Shown here piece after piece: positions 1 to 5,707 of a DNA stretch of 6,130 bases; positions within the stretch are counted from its first letter, which is position 1; the number at the start of each line of letters is the position of its first letter. Source of the DNA: Verrucomicrobia bacterium UBA6775 (GTDB lineage: Bacteria > Verrucomicrobiota > Verrucomicrobiia > Limisphaerales > UBA1096); NCBI GenBank assembly GCA_002453165.1, contig DKGH01000072.1, positions 1 to 6,130 of the forward strand, read 5' to 3'. The notes under the pieces are model-generated. The model was not told the DNA's origin and did not search any database. It saw nothing but the letters and a program-made list of their open reading frames with translations. The translations under genes and the position numbers were made by a program.

Positions 1-864
1 ATTGATGAACGTCATGGGCGATTTGCATGGGACGCCCAAAAGTCATCAGGCAATGCAAACGATTTGCGGGGAAAAATTCTGCGTGTAACACCTCAGCCGG
101 ATGGGACCGTGAAAATTCCAGAAGGCAACCTGTTTGACGATGTCGATCACGGCGCGCGCTCCGAGGTGTACGTCATGGGGAATCGCAATCCTTTCCGTAT
201 TTCAGTCGACCCCAAAACCGGCTACCTGTACTGGGGCGAGGTCGGCCCCGATTCTGGTGGGCGACGTGATGGTCGTGGCCCGGCTGGCTATGATGAGATA
301 AACCAGGCTCGTGGTGCCGGAAATTTCGGATGGCCTCACTTCATCGCCAATAATCGGGCTTACAACCGATATGATTTCGGTGAGAAGAAATCGCTCAAGG
401 CTTTTGCTCCGGCGAAACCCATCAACCAGTCGCCGAACAACACCGGCATCAAGGAACTTCCCCCTGCCCAACCGGCTTTCATTCATTACGCCCATTTTCC
501 GTCTGTGCGTTGGCAGACGCTGAACGCCGGTGGTGGACGCACGGCGATGGCCGGTCCGGTCTACTACTTTGACGAAAATCTCGATTCGGCTCACAAGTTG
601 CCAAAAGAATTCGACCATTCGCTTTTCATCTATGAATGGTCACGCAACTGGATCATCAACGTGAAGTTGGATGAAAATGATAACATCGCGAAGATGGAGA
701 GATTCTGCCCGAAAATGACTTTCAAGCGGCCGATGGATATGGAACTTGGCCCGGATGGGTGTCTTTATGTCATCGAATGGGGAACCGCCTGGGGTAAAAA
801 TCAGGACACGCAGATTGTCCGCATCGAGTATCAGTTAGACACTCAGGCCTCGACAAAGAAATAA
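1..864 (+). CDS. PQQ-dependent sugar dehydrogenase (glucose/sorbosone dehydrogenase family), 3' part
   Basis: The frame is open from the first base, so the gene begins upstream and only its last 287 codons are present. The family folds as a six-bladed beta-propeller that oxidises sugars or alcohols with pyrroloquinoline quinone, usually outside the cytoplasm. Visible family motifs are DLRGKILRVTP, then GNRNPFRISVDP (Arg codon at 184-186; the equivalent Arg of Acinetobacter soluble glucose dehydrogenase contacts PQQ), GYLYWGEVGPDSGG, YDEINQARGAGNFGWP, MAGPVYYF, and near the end MDMELGPDGCLYVIEWG. The conserved DEIN and GNFGWP blocks strongly support the family. The protein stops soon after the last propeller strand, with no cytochrome c or carbohydrate-binding tail. 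Any signal peptide lies outside the window. The substrate cannot be told. kdsA follows after two bases, so they may share a transcript, but no functional link is evident. Confidence 0.85.
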   Translation: MDERHGRFAWDAQKSSGNANDLRGKILRVTPQPDGTVKIPEGNLFDDVDHGARSEVYVMGNRNPFRISVDPKTGYLYWGEVGPDSGGRRDGRGPAGYDEINQARGAGNFGWPHFIANNRAYNRYDFGEKKSLKAFAPAKPINQSPNNTGIKELPPAQPAFIHYAHFPSVRWQTLNAGGGRTAMAGPVYYFDENLDSAHKLPKEFDHSLFIYEWSRNWIINVKLDENDNIAKMERFCPKMTFKRPMDMELGPDGCLYVIEWGTAWGKNQDTQIVRIEYQLDTQASTKK

Positions 865-866
865 CC

Positions 867-1679
867 ATGACACCGGCTCAAATATGGAAATCATTAAACA
901 GCCCAAAACGCCTGTTCCTTTTTTCCGGGCCCTGTGTGATTGAGTCGGAGGCTCTTTGCCTAAAAATCGCGCGATCGCTGAAACGAAGCTGCGATGCGCT
1001 GGGGGTTACCTACGTTTTTAAGGCCAGCTACGACAAAGCCAATCGTACTTCCGGCAAATCAAGACGCGGTCCCGGGATACAGGACGGGTTGAAGATTTTG
1101 GCATCGGTTCGGGAAAAAGTGGGCGTGCCGATCCTCACCGACATTCACACAGAGGAACAGGCAACCAAGGCGGGTGAGATCGTTGACATTTTGCAGATCC
1201 CGGCGTTTCTCTGCCGTCAAACAGACATGGTTGTAGCAGCTGCCAAAACCGGCAAAATCGTAAACCTGAAAAAGGGACAGTTTCTTTCCCCAGCCGAAAT
1301 GGGACAGGTCGTGTCTAAGGTTTCAGGCATTGGTAACAATAAGATTGTATTGACCGAACGTGGCACCAGTTTCGGATACAATAACCTGGTGGCCGACATG
1401 CGCTCCATCCCCATCATGAAATCACTGGGATATCCCGTTGTATTTGATGCGACTCACTCGGTTCAACTTCCCGGCGGAGGTGGAGACAGATCGTCCGGTC
1501 AAGGCGAGTTTGCCCCTGTTCTTGCAAAATCCGCGTTGGCAGCCGGAGCGAACGGGTTGTTTATTGAGACGCACCCTGAACCGGCAAAATCCCCCAGCGA
1601 TGGCCCGAACATGATTCCGCTTGGTCAGATGAACAGAACGCTCAAGAGCATGCTACGCGTTTTTAAAGCGATTCGTTGA
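867..1679 (+). CDS. kdsA: 3-deoxy-8-phosphooctulonate (Kdo-8-P) synthase, metal-dependent type
   Basis: This cytosolic TIM-barrel enzyme condenses phosphoenolpyruvate with arabinose 5-phosphate to Kdo-8-phosphate, the committed step towards the Kdo of LPS inner core. The 270 residues match the family's usual length. Motifs in order are FSGPCVIES (residues 19-27), FKASYDKANRTS, ILTDIHTEEQA, IPAFLCRQTD, AAAKTGKIVNLKKGQF, LTERGTSFGYNNLV, VFDATHSVQLPGG and FIETHPEPAKSPSDGPN. Cys23, His197, Glu234 and Asp245 correspond to the metal ligands Cys11, His185, Glu222 and Asp233 of the Aquifex aeolicus enzyme, with identical spacing (174, 37 and 11 residues). The E. coli enzyme has Asn at the Cys position and needs no metal, so this one should be metal-dependent. 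The ATG lies two bases after the previous stop with no strong Shine-Dalgarno, suggesting translational coupling. The usual kdsA neighbours (pyrG, kdsD, kdsC) are absent. Confidence 0.97.
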   Translation: MTPAQIWKSLNSPKRLFLFSGPCVIESEALCLKIARSLKRSCDALGVTYVFKASYDKANRTSGKSRRGPGIQDGLKILASVREKVGVPILTDIHTEEQATKAGEIVDILQIPAFLCRQTDMVVAAAKTGKIVNLKKGQFLSPAEMGQVVSKVSGIGNNKIVLTERGTSFGYNNLVADMRSIPIMKSLGYPVVFDATHSVQLPGGGGDRSSGQGEFAPVLAKSALAAGANGLFIETHPEPAKSPSDGPNMIPLGQMNRTLKSMLRVFKAIR

Positions 1680-1683
1680 TTTG

Positions 1684-3030
1684 CTAGTTCGTCTGCTTGG
1701 CCAAGCGCAACTCGAACGTGGTGCCCTGTTCGTCCGACTTGGCCAAGCGCAGCTCAGCATCAATCGCCATCGCCAACTGTTTGCTTATCGCCAAACCAAG
1801 CCCACTGCCCTGCTCCTTGGATGTGCCTCCCGGTTGAAACAATCTCTGCTTGGTTTCCTCGGGCAGACCACTTCCGTTATCGGAAACCTTTATCATCCGG
1901 CTGTCGGTCGCACTGATTGTTAATTCGCCTCCAGCAGAGCAGGCTTCCACAGCATTGTGAGCCAGATTTTCGATGATCAATAAAATGAGGCTTGCTTCCT
2001 TGTTTTCCAATTCGTGCTCGGATGAGGCTTCGATGCGAAGGTTTACCGAATGTTTTTTCGCCACAGGAGAAAATTTATTTTCGAATAAACCCAGCAGTTC
2101 ATTCATGGTGATCTGATAAACAATACCGCCCTGATACTCCCTGAGTGTTCGAAGCACATCATCCACCAAATCTTCCATTCTAGAGACAGCCTCAAGCCCC
2201 TCCTGGTTAAGTGAACTGCCGGTGGAATCGCTCAATTGCGTCTTCAGGGCAGCCAATGGATTCCGGAGACCGTGCATCAGGTGTGAGGTGATACCCCCGA
2301 TGGCGGTAGTCTTGCTGGATAGCGCCAGCGCTTGGTTTGCCTCATTCAATGCCACGGTGCGCTTGATCAGGCGATCGTGGCTTTGATTCAACGAGCGAAA
2401 CGACAGGCCAAGCACCAGAGCGATAAGCCCTGCCCCCGCCGCAAAAACGAACAGGCTTTGCGTGGTAATTTGTTTTTCCAATTGACCGATATCATCAAGC
2501 GTGTCGTGTCCATCGAAAACTAATTGTGCAATCCCTTGGAGTTTCTCCTCCTCGGCGACGTGCAACGGCAGGGTAATCTCTAGGATTGGGGCGGTTACCT
2601 CAGCATTGTTTTCTTCACCGGTAATTAACCAATCTTTGAGTCTGGCATACTGGTGCAACGATGCGCTTGAATCGAGTGCGTTGGCTTTTACATTTTGGAC
2701 AGCGGCAAGCGTTCCTTCCGTGATGGTTTCCGGGAACGAATAAAGATAATCCGATTCAGGAGAATAGAGTCGAAACCCGAGCGCCCCGCTAAGTTCGCTG
2801 AGCTCTTCCATGACTAGGAGTTGATCCGCGGGATTCTCCATCGACAACCCTGCTGAAGACTCGATCATGCCAACTTGGTGAACCAGCGCGATCGCCTGAA
2901 GGACTTCGGCCTGTCGATCGAGAATCTGTCCGACGATCCTATTGTTCAACTGGTTCCTGGCAATCCAGATCGCACCTCCGAAGACCATGATGACAATCAG
3001 AGCGGAAAGAATTTGTGCGTTTCGTTTCAA
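1684..3030 (-). CDS. Membrane-bound sensor histidine kinase (orphan)
   Basis: A 448-residue two-component sensor kinase. TM1 is about residues 8-24 and TM2 about 191-211; between them lies a roughly 165-residue extracytoplasmic sensor region that I do not recognise. A helical linker (about 214-240) leads to an H-box, SHLMHGLRNPLAAL, whose His253 is the likely phosphorylation site. The HATPase domain shows the N-box (Asn355 and Asn359 in ENLAHNAVEA), G1 (DNGSG, 384-388), an F-box-like RLFQPGGTSK and G2 (GSGLGL, 408-413), so it should be catalytically competent. There is no HAMP, PAS or fused receiver domain. The start is TTG at 3028-3030: an in-frame stop lies two codons upstream and a good AAGGTG ribosome site precedes it. 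The next in-frame Met (15) would cut TM1. No response regulator is in the window, so partner and signal are unknown. It is divergent from the isomerase gene and ends four bases from kdsA. Confidence 0.93.
   Translation of the reverse strand: MKRNAQILSALIVIMVFGGAIWIARNQLNNRIVGQILDRQAEVLQAIALVHQVGMIESSAGLSMENPADQLLVMEELSELSGALGFRLYSPESDYLYSFPETITEGTLAAVQNVKANALDSSASLHQYARLKDWLITGEENNAEVTAPILEITLPLHVAEEEKLQGIAQLVFDGHDTLDDIGQLEKQITTQSLFVFAAGAGLIALVLGLSFRSLNQSHDRLIKRTVALNEANQALALSSKTTAIGGITSHLMHGLRNPLAALKTQLSDSTGSSLNQEGLEAVSRMEDLVDDVLRTLREYQGGIVYQITMNELLGLFENKFSPVAKKHSVNLRIEASSEHELENKEASLILLIIENLAHNAVEACSAGGELTISATDSRMIKVSDNGSGLPEETKQRLFQPGGTSKEQGSGLGLAISKQLAMAIDAELRLAKSDEQGTTFELRLAKQTN
1696..1751. 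repeat. Two copies of CTTGGCCAAGCGCA in the 3' end of the kinase gene
   Basis: Copies at 1696-1709 and 1738-1751, 42 bp apart. Each contains the 10-bp palindrome CTTGGCCAAG. In the kinase frame both encode RLAK within the two ELRLAK strands that flank the GTTF loop of the ATPase domain, so protein structure explains part of the similarity. The same element recurs twice in the ligase-like gene. Confidence 0.6.
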
Positions 3031-3040
3031 CGTTTAATCG

Positions 3041-3046
3041 CACCTT
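3041..3046 (-). promoter_or_regulatory. Ribosome binding site deciding the TTG start of the histidine kinase
   Basis: On the minus strand the sequence reads AAGGTG, then ten bases, then TTG. No ATG or GTG lies between this site and the TTG, and a TAA closes the frame just upstream, so the site fixes the start on the rare TTG codon at 3028-3030. Confidence 0.6.
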
Positions 3047-3072
3047 GCGGTTGCGCGAGCATACAGTAAACG

Positions 3073-3124
3073 CTCCGGAACGTGAAAAAGTTTCACCTCC
3101 GTCTCCGGAATTAAATGGATTTAA
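3073..3124. promoter_or_regulatory. Repeat-palindrome array between divergent kinase and isomerase genes
   Basis: CTCCGGAA occurs at 3073-3080 and again at 3103-3110, exactly 30 bp apart. One base after the first copy is the inverted repeat GTGAAA-AAG-TTTCAC (3082-3096). Directly after the second is TTAAAT-GG-ATTTAA (3111-3124). Both are perfect 6-bp arms. The 140-bp region (3031-3170) holds the start signals of both divergent genes, so operator sites for one or two regulators are a fair inference. I could not assign convincing -35 and -10 boxes for either direction. Confidence 0.45.
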
Positions 3125-3170
3125 TACAAAAGCGATTGCCATTCGGGGGTGCTGTGCTGAAGATTCCGGC

Positions 3171-4067
3171 ATGCCATTGTTGATCAACGGCCAAACAATT
3201 GACGATGCAGTAATTGATCAGGAGTTTTCCGCGATCAAGGCGCATTACGAAAGCATGGGCTCGATTTCCTGCTGTGAACGTGATGATGAATTCCGTGGAT
3301 TCGCGAGAGATAACATTACATTTAGAGCGCTGTTGACACAGGAAGCTCAAAAATCGATTCCGGAACCACCTTCCGGTGATGTTGATGAGGCATTCGCAAA
3401 ATTGAAGGAAGAACACGGAGGGGAGGAACAATTTTATTCCAGTGTAGGCTTAAATCCGGAGCAGGACGAGTTGATACGAAAGGATCTTGAATTAAACCTG
3501 CAGGTTCAATCACTTCGGGAGAATGTTTTTGAAGGACTCACGGAACCATCGGAGAACGATTGTCGGAACTATTACGCCAATAATCTGGACCAGTTTACCG
3601 ATGAAGATGAGGTTCGAGCTTCGCACATATTCAAATCCGTGAGGGAAGTTGAAAAACGGGAGAACATCTTCAAGCAACTTTGTGATGTTCGAGAACAGCT
3701 TGCCAATGGAGGTGATTTCGTTGAGGCAGCAAAGCAGCATTCCGACAAGCCCGCAGAGGAAATTGATCTAGGGTTTTTCAAGCGCGGAGAGTTGATGGAT
3801 GAATTCGAAATCATCACATTCTCGATGAAAGTTGGGGAGGTAAGCCCGGTTTTCAACACTCCGCACGGCTTTCATTTGGCCAAGGTCACCGAGAGGAAAA
3901 CCGGTGAACCGAAGCCTTTTGAGGACGTCAGCCAACTCATCAAGGAAGAGTTAACCGAGCAAAAGCAGGATGAAAAACTTCAGCAATTCGTCGATGAATT
4001 GAAGAAATCAGCGAAAATCGAATACATCGAACCCGAGGATTCAACCGAATCTCATTCGGGGCATTAG
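3171..4067 (+). CDS. Parvulin-type peptidylprolyl cis-trans isomerase, probably cytosolic
   Basis: A 298-residue rotamase of the parvulin (PpiC/SurA/NifM-like) fold, which speeds cis-trans isomerisation of prolyl bonds and can act as a chaperone. An N-terminal helical region (residues 1-145, starting MPLLINGQTIDD) resembles the substrate-binding part of SurA-like proteins. The parvulin domain spans about 147-241: VRASHIF (His152), FVEAAKQHSDKPAEE, DLGFFKRGELMDEFE, VGEVSPVFNTPHGFHLAKV (His232 and His235). A charged helical tail ends in HSGH. The ATG at 3171 is chosen because MPLLINGQ is the typical start of this subgroup. Upstream the frame stays open to 3015, but that stretch is arginine- and proline-rich, overlaps the kinase gene and has no signal peptide. 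No signal sequence or anchor is seen, so a cytosolic place is inferred, unlike SurA or PrsA. No clear Shine-Dalgarno precedes the ATG. It is probably co-transcribed with the ligase-like gene six bases downstream. Confidence 0.88.
   Translation: MPLLINGQTIDDAVIDQEFSAIKAHYESMGSISCCERDDEFRGFARDNITFRALLTQEAQKSIPEPPSGDVDEAFAKLKEEHGGEEQFYSSVGLNPEQDELIRKDLELNLQVQSLRENVFEGLTEPSENDCRNYYANNLDQFTDEDEVRASHIFKSVREVEKRENIFKQLCDVREQLANGGDFVEAAKQHSDKPAEEIDLGFFKRGELMDEFEIITFSMKVGEVSPVFNTPHGFHLAKVTERKTGEPKPFEDVSQLIKEELTEQKQDEKLQQFVDELKKSAKIEYIEPEDSTESHSGH
4045..4059 (+). other. Short hairpin just before the isomerase stop codon
   Basis: CCGAAT (4045-4050), loop CTC, ATTCGG (4054-4059) form a perfect 6-bp stem inside the last codons of the isomerase gene. 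The G-rich 3' edge (CGGGG) is the only purine-rich stretch near the downstream GTG start at 4074, so the stem could modulate its translation. That role is speculative; the structure is plain in the sequence. Confidence 0.35.
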
Positions 4068-4073
4068 ATTTCT

Positions 4074-4643
4074 GTGTTTCCGGTTTTCAAAATATTCGAA
4101 AAACTCTTCAAGGTTCCCAGTGGCTCCAAGTGTTCCGAATGCCAGTCGCTGTTGAAAGACTCAGAATGTCCGAACATGGATTGCCCATTAAAAGTGGCCT
4201 ACTGGATTGCAAGATGGTGCAGCCAAGCCGGGCTGAATATTCCTGCCATTGATCTCCCCTTGGCCAAGCGCATGGCCAGGCTGCATTTGGTGATCCACCC
4301 CGGAGAACTTTATGAGTTAAGCGAAGGAGATTGGCAGCGCCTGGATGATGTTACCGGGGCAGTCAAAAAAGAAGCCAAGCGACAACTCGAAGAAAGCAAG
4401 AATGCCGAACATACCGCCCTGCTCTATGGTTTTCGAATTGATGGAGTGGATGCTGACTTGGCCAAGCGCTTGGTTGAGACGTTCGGCAGAATCTCCAGAT
4501 TAAGGGAAACAAAGGCCGAGCAATTGCAGGCGATCAAAGGGGTTGACGAATGTGTCGCAGTTGCCATCCGCAAATGGTTCAGAGACTCATTCAACAGAAA
4601 AATGTTGAAGATTCTGGATCGAAACGGCTTCCGTTTCGACTAA
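4074..4643 (+). CDS. Orphan zinc-finger/helix-hairpin-helix protein resembling the C-terminal part of NAD-dependent DNA ligase
   Basis: A 189-residue protein whose whole length resembles the LigA segment after the OB fold. Residues 20-37 form a Cys4 zinc finger (Cys20, Cys23, Cys32, Cys37; C-x2-C-x8-C-x4-C, with NMDCPLK like the ligase NxxCPAQ). Next comes a region like the ligase stretch that reads GLGEKLVEQL, then helix-hairpin-helix repeats. ALLYGFRIDGVDADLAKRL parallels the ligase pattern ALGIRHVGEETAKLL, FGRISRLRETKAEQLQAIKG parallels FGSLEAL..ASEEELLAIEG, and FNRKMLKILDRNG parallels the last helix. There is no adenylation lysine, OB fold or BRCT domain, so it cannot ligate; DNA binding is the reasonable inference. 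Some hairpin glycines are lost (GVDE where ligases have GIGP). The start is GTG, with weak ribosome-site support; no earlier start fits because the isomerase TAG is two codons upstream in the same frame. The final four bases overlap the asd stop. It could be a ligase-derived relic or a working accessory DNA-binding protein. Confidence 0.72.
   Translation: MFPVFKIFEKLFKVPSGSKCSECQSLLKDSECPNMDCPLKVAYWIARWCSQAGLNIPAIDLPLAKRMARLHLVIHPGELYELSEGDWQRLDDVTGAVKKEAKRQLEESKNAEHTALLYGFRIDGVDADLAKRLVETFGRISRLRETKAEQLQAIKGVDECVAVAIRKWFRDSFNRKMLKILDRNGFRFD
4259..4469. repeat. Two further copies of CTTGGCCAAGCGC in the ligase-like gene
   Basis: Copies at 4259-4272 (identical over all 14 bases to those in the kinase gene) and 4457-4469 (identical over 13). 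Both read TTG GCC AAG CGC, encoding LAKR, in the frame of the gene. A shorter match, TTGGCCAAG, lies in the isomerase gene near 3876. Confidence 0.6.
4619..4639. terminator. Perfect 9-bp hairpin at overlapping convergent stops, candidate bidirectional terminator
   Basis: TCGAAACGG (4619-4627), loop CTT, CCGTTTCGA (4631-4639) pair without mismatch, one base before the overlapping stop codons of the ligase-like gene (TAA 4641-4643) and asd (TAG at 4640-4642 on the minus strand). No intergenic space exists for a separate terminator. Neither strand has a U-tract after the stem, so intrinsic termination would be weak; 3'-end stabilisation or RNA processing are alternatives. Confidence 0.4.
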
Positions 4644-5647
4644 AGTTTGGCCACTTCCTCCGCAATCTGTACGGCGTTGAGCGCGGCGCCCTTAAGGAGT
4701 TGGTCGCCCACGACCCAAAAACTTAAACCGTTGTCGAATGCGCAGTCTTTTCGGATGCGACCAACCTGGCAATTATCTTCCCCGGCCAAGTTTAGTGGCA
4801 GCGGATAGCCGTTGTTGCCGACATCATCATTTAAGTCGATACCGGGGGCTTGCTCGATCGCAGCCCTCGCTTCCTCGATGGAGACTGGTTTTTCAAACTC
4901 GGCGCTGACGGCAACTGAATGAGCGCGATAAACCGGTACTCGTACGCAGGTGACACTCGCCTGAAAATCTGGCAATCCCATGATTTTTCGGGACTCATTG
5001 ACCATTTTCAACTCCTCCTTGGTGTAGCCATTGTCGAGGAAAACATCGACATGAGGGAGCACATTGAACGCAATTTGGTGCGGATAAACTTCACAGGTGG
5101 TGTCCTTGCCGGAAGTGATCTCACCAACTTGACGTTCCAACTCAACAATACCCATTGCGCCCGATCCGGATACTGCCTGATAGGTTGAGGCGAAAATGCG
5201 TTTCACCCCGAATACCCGATGAAGCGGCCCAAGTGCCATGACGGTCACGATGGTGGAGCAGTTTGGGTTCGCGATAATGCCCTGGTGTCCTGAAACGGCT
5301 GCAGCGTTGATTTCCGGCACGACGAGAGGGACGTTTTCATCCATGCGAAATGCGCTTGAGTTGTCCACCACCACGGCTCCGGCATCCACTGCTGCTGGTG
5401 CAAACTCCTCGGATGCCCCCCCCCCTGCACTGAACAGGGCGATATCGACACCGGCAAATGAATCCTTGGTCAACTCCTGTACCCTCACCTCTTCGCCTCT
5501 GAATGACAGGGATTTGCCGGCGGAACGTTTCGATGCAAGCGGGGTTAATTTGCCGACTGGAAAATTTCTTTTTTCTAGTGTTTTCAACATCTCAATGCCG
5601 ACGGCTCCCGTAGCACCTGCAATCGCAATATGTAAGTCCTTTTTCAT
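4640..5647 (-). CDS. asd: Aspartate-semialdehyde dehydrogenase
   Basis: This enzyme reduces aspartyl-4-phosphate to aspartate 4-semialdehyde with NADPH, the branch point to lysine/diaminopimelate, threonine and methionine; it acts in the cytosol as an oligomer. The 335 residues match the family. The N-terminal Rossmann motif is GATGAVGIEML (residues 11-21), followed by SAGGGASEEFAP (73-84) and VVDNSSAFRM. The catalytic nucleophile is Cys130 in NPNCSTI. Gln157 (STYQAVSGSG), Arg236 and His243 (RVPVYRAHS) complete the active site; the Cys-Gln and Arg-His spacings (27 and 7) equal those in E. coli (Cys135/Gln162, Arg267/His274). The C-terminal motif LLKGAALNAVQIAE is intact. The ATG at 5645-5647 lies just before the Rossmann strand, as expected, but no Shine-Dalgarno precedes it. 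A ten-base G run encodes the GGG of SAGGG. No lysC or dapA is nearby. The stop overlaps that of the convergent ligase-like gene. Confidence 0.96.
   Translation of the reverse strand: MKKDLHIAIAGATGAVGIEMLKTLEKRNFPVGKLTPLASKRSAGKSLSFRGEEVRVQELTKDSFAGVDIALFSAGGGASEEFAPAAVDAGAVVVDNSSAFRMDENVPLVVPEINAAAVSGHQGIIANPNCSTIVTVMALGPLHRVFGVKRIFASTYQAVSGSGAMGIVELERQVGEITSGKDTTCEVYPHQIAFNVLPHVDVFLDNGYTKEELKMVNESRKIMGLPDFQASVTCVRVPVYRAHSVAVSAEFEKPVSIEEARAAIEQAPGIDLNDDVGNNGYPLPLNLAGEDNCQVGRIRKDCAFDNGLSFWVVGDQLLKGAALNAVQIAEEVAKL
5416..5425 (-). repeat. Ten-base G homopolymer inside asd
   Basis: Ten consecutive C on the plus strand, so ten G in the coding strand of asd, cover the codons of the SAGGG turn (residues 73-77) near the nucleotide-binding region. 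Runs of this length are prone to polymerase slippage and to sequencing error. The frame as given is intact on both sides, so ten is the in-frame length. Confidence 0.9.
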
Positions 5648-5659
5648 AAAGGGGCGGGA

Positions 5660-5687
5660 ACTTTACTTTGGAATTTCGCCCTGTCAA
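5660..5687 (-). promoter_or_regulatory. Candidate asd promoter
   Basis: On the minus strand a consensus -35 TTGACA (5682-5687) is followed after 16 bp by TAAAGT (5660-5665), a 4-of-6 match to the -10 box. Transcription would begin near 5653, leaving only about six untranslated bases before the asd ATG. That fits the absence of a ribosome binding site there. The -35 is perfect, the -10 only fair. Confidence 0.45.
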
Positions 5688-5707
5688 TTGCAGGGGTAAA
5701 ATATGGG

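Noticed and set aside
426..448. Possible recent tandem duplication in the kinase C-terminus (ELRLAK twice; positions are residue numbers of that protein)
   Set aside because: The two strands occupy the usual places on either side of the GTTF loop of histidine kinase ATPase domains, so no duplication is needed.
202..618. Minus-strand open frame of 138 codons
   Set aside because: It lies wholly inside the PQQ dehydrogenase gene, whose plus-strand frame carries clear family motifs; the minus translation has none.
1681..1923. Plus-strand open frame of 80 codons after kdsA
   Set aside because: Antisense to the well-conserved ATPase domain of the kinase; its apparent internal repeats come from the LRLAK codons on the other strand.
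971..2895. Two GCGATCGC sites (971-978 and 2888-2895), as in the HIP1 repeat of cyanobacteria
   Set aside because: Two copies in 6.1 kb is far below HIP1 density, and the gene content does not suggest a cyanobacterium.
3015..3170. Upstream extension of the isomerase from a GTG at 3015
   Set aside because: It would overlap the kinase start and encode an arginine- and proline-rich stretch with no signal peptide, across the repeat-palindrome region. The ATG at 3171 begins a typical family N-terminus.
3179..3188. Palindrome GTTGATCAAC near the isomerase start codon
   Set aside because: Ten-base palindromes are expected several times by chance in a window this size, and it has no partner or repeat.
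5238..5699. Plus-strand open frame of 153 codons
   Set aside because: Shadow of asd, which has all catalytic residues on the minus strand.
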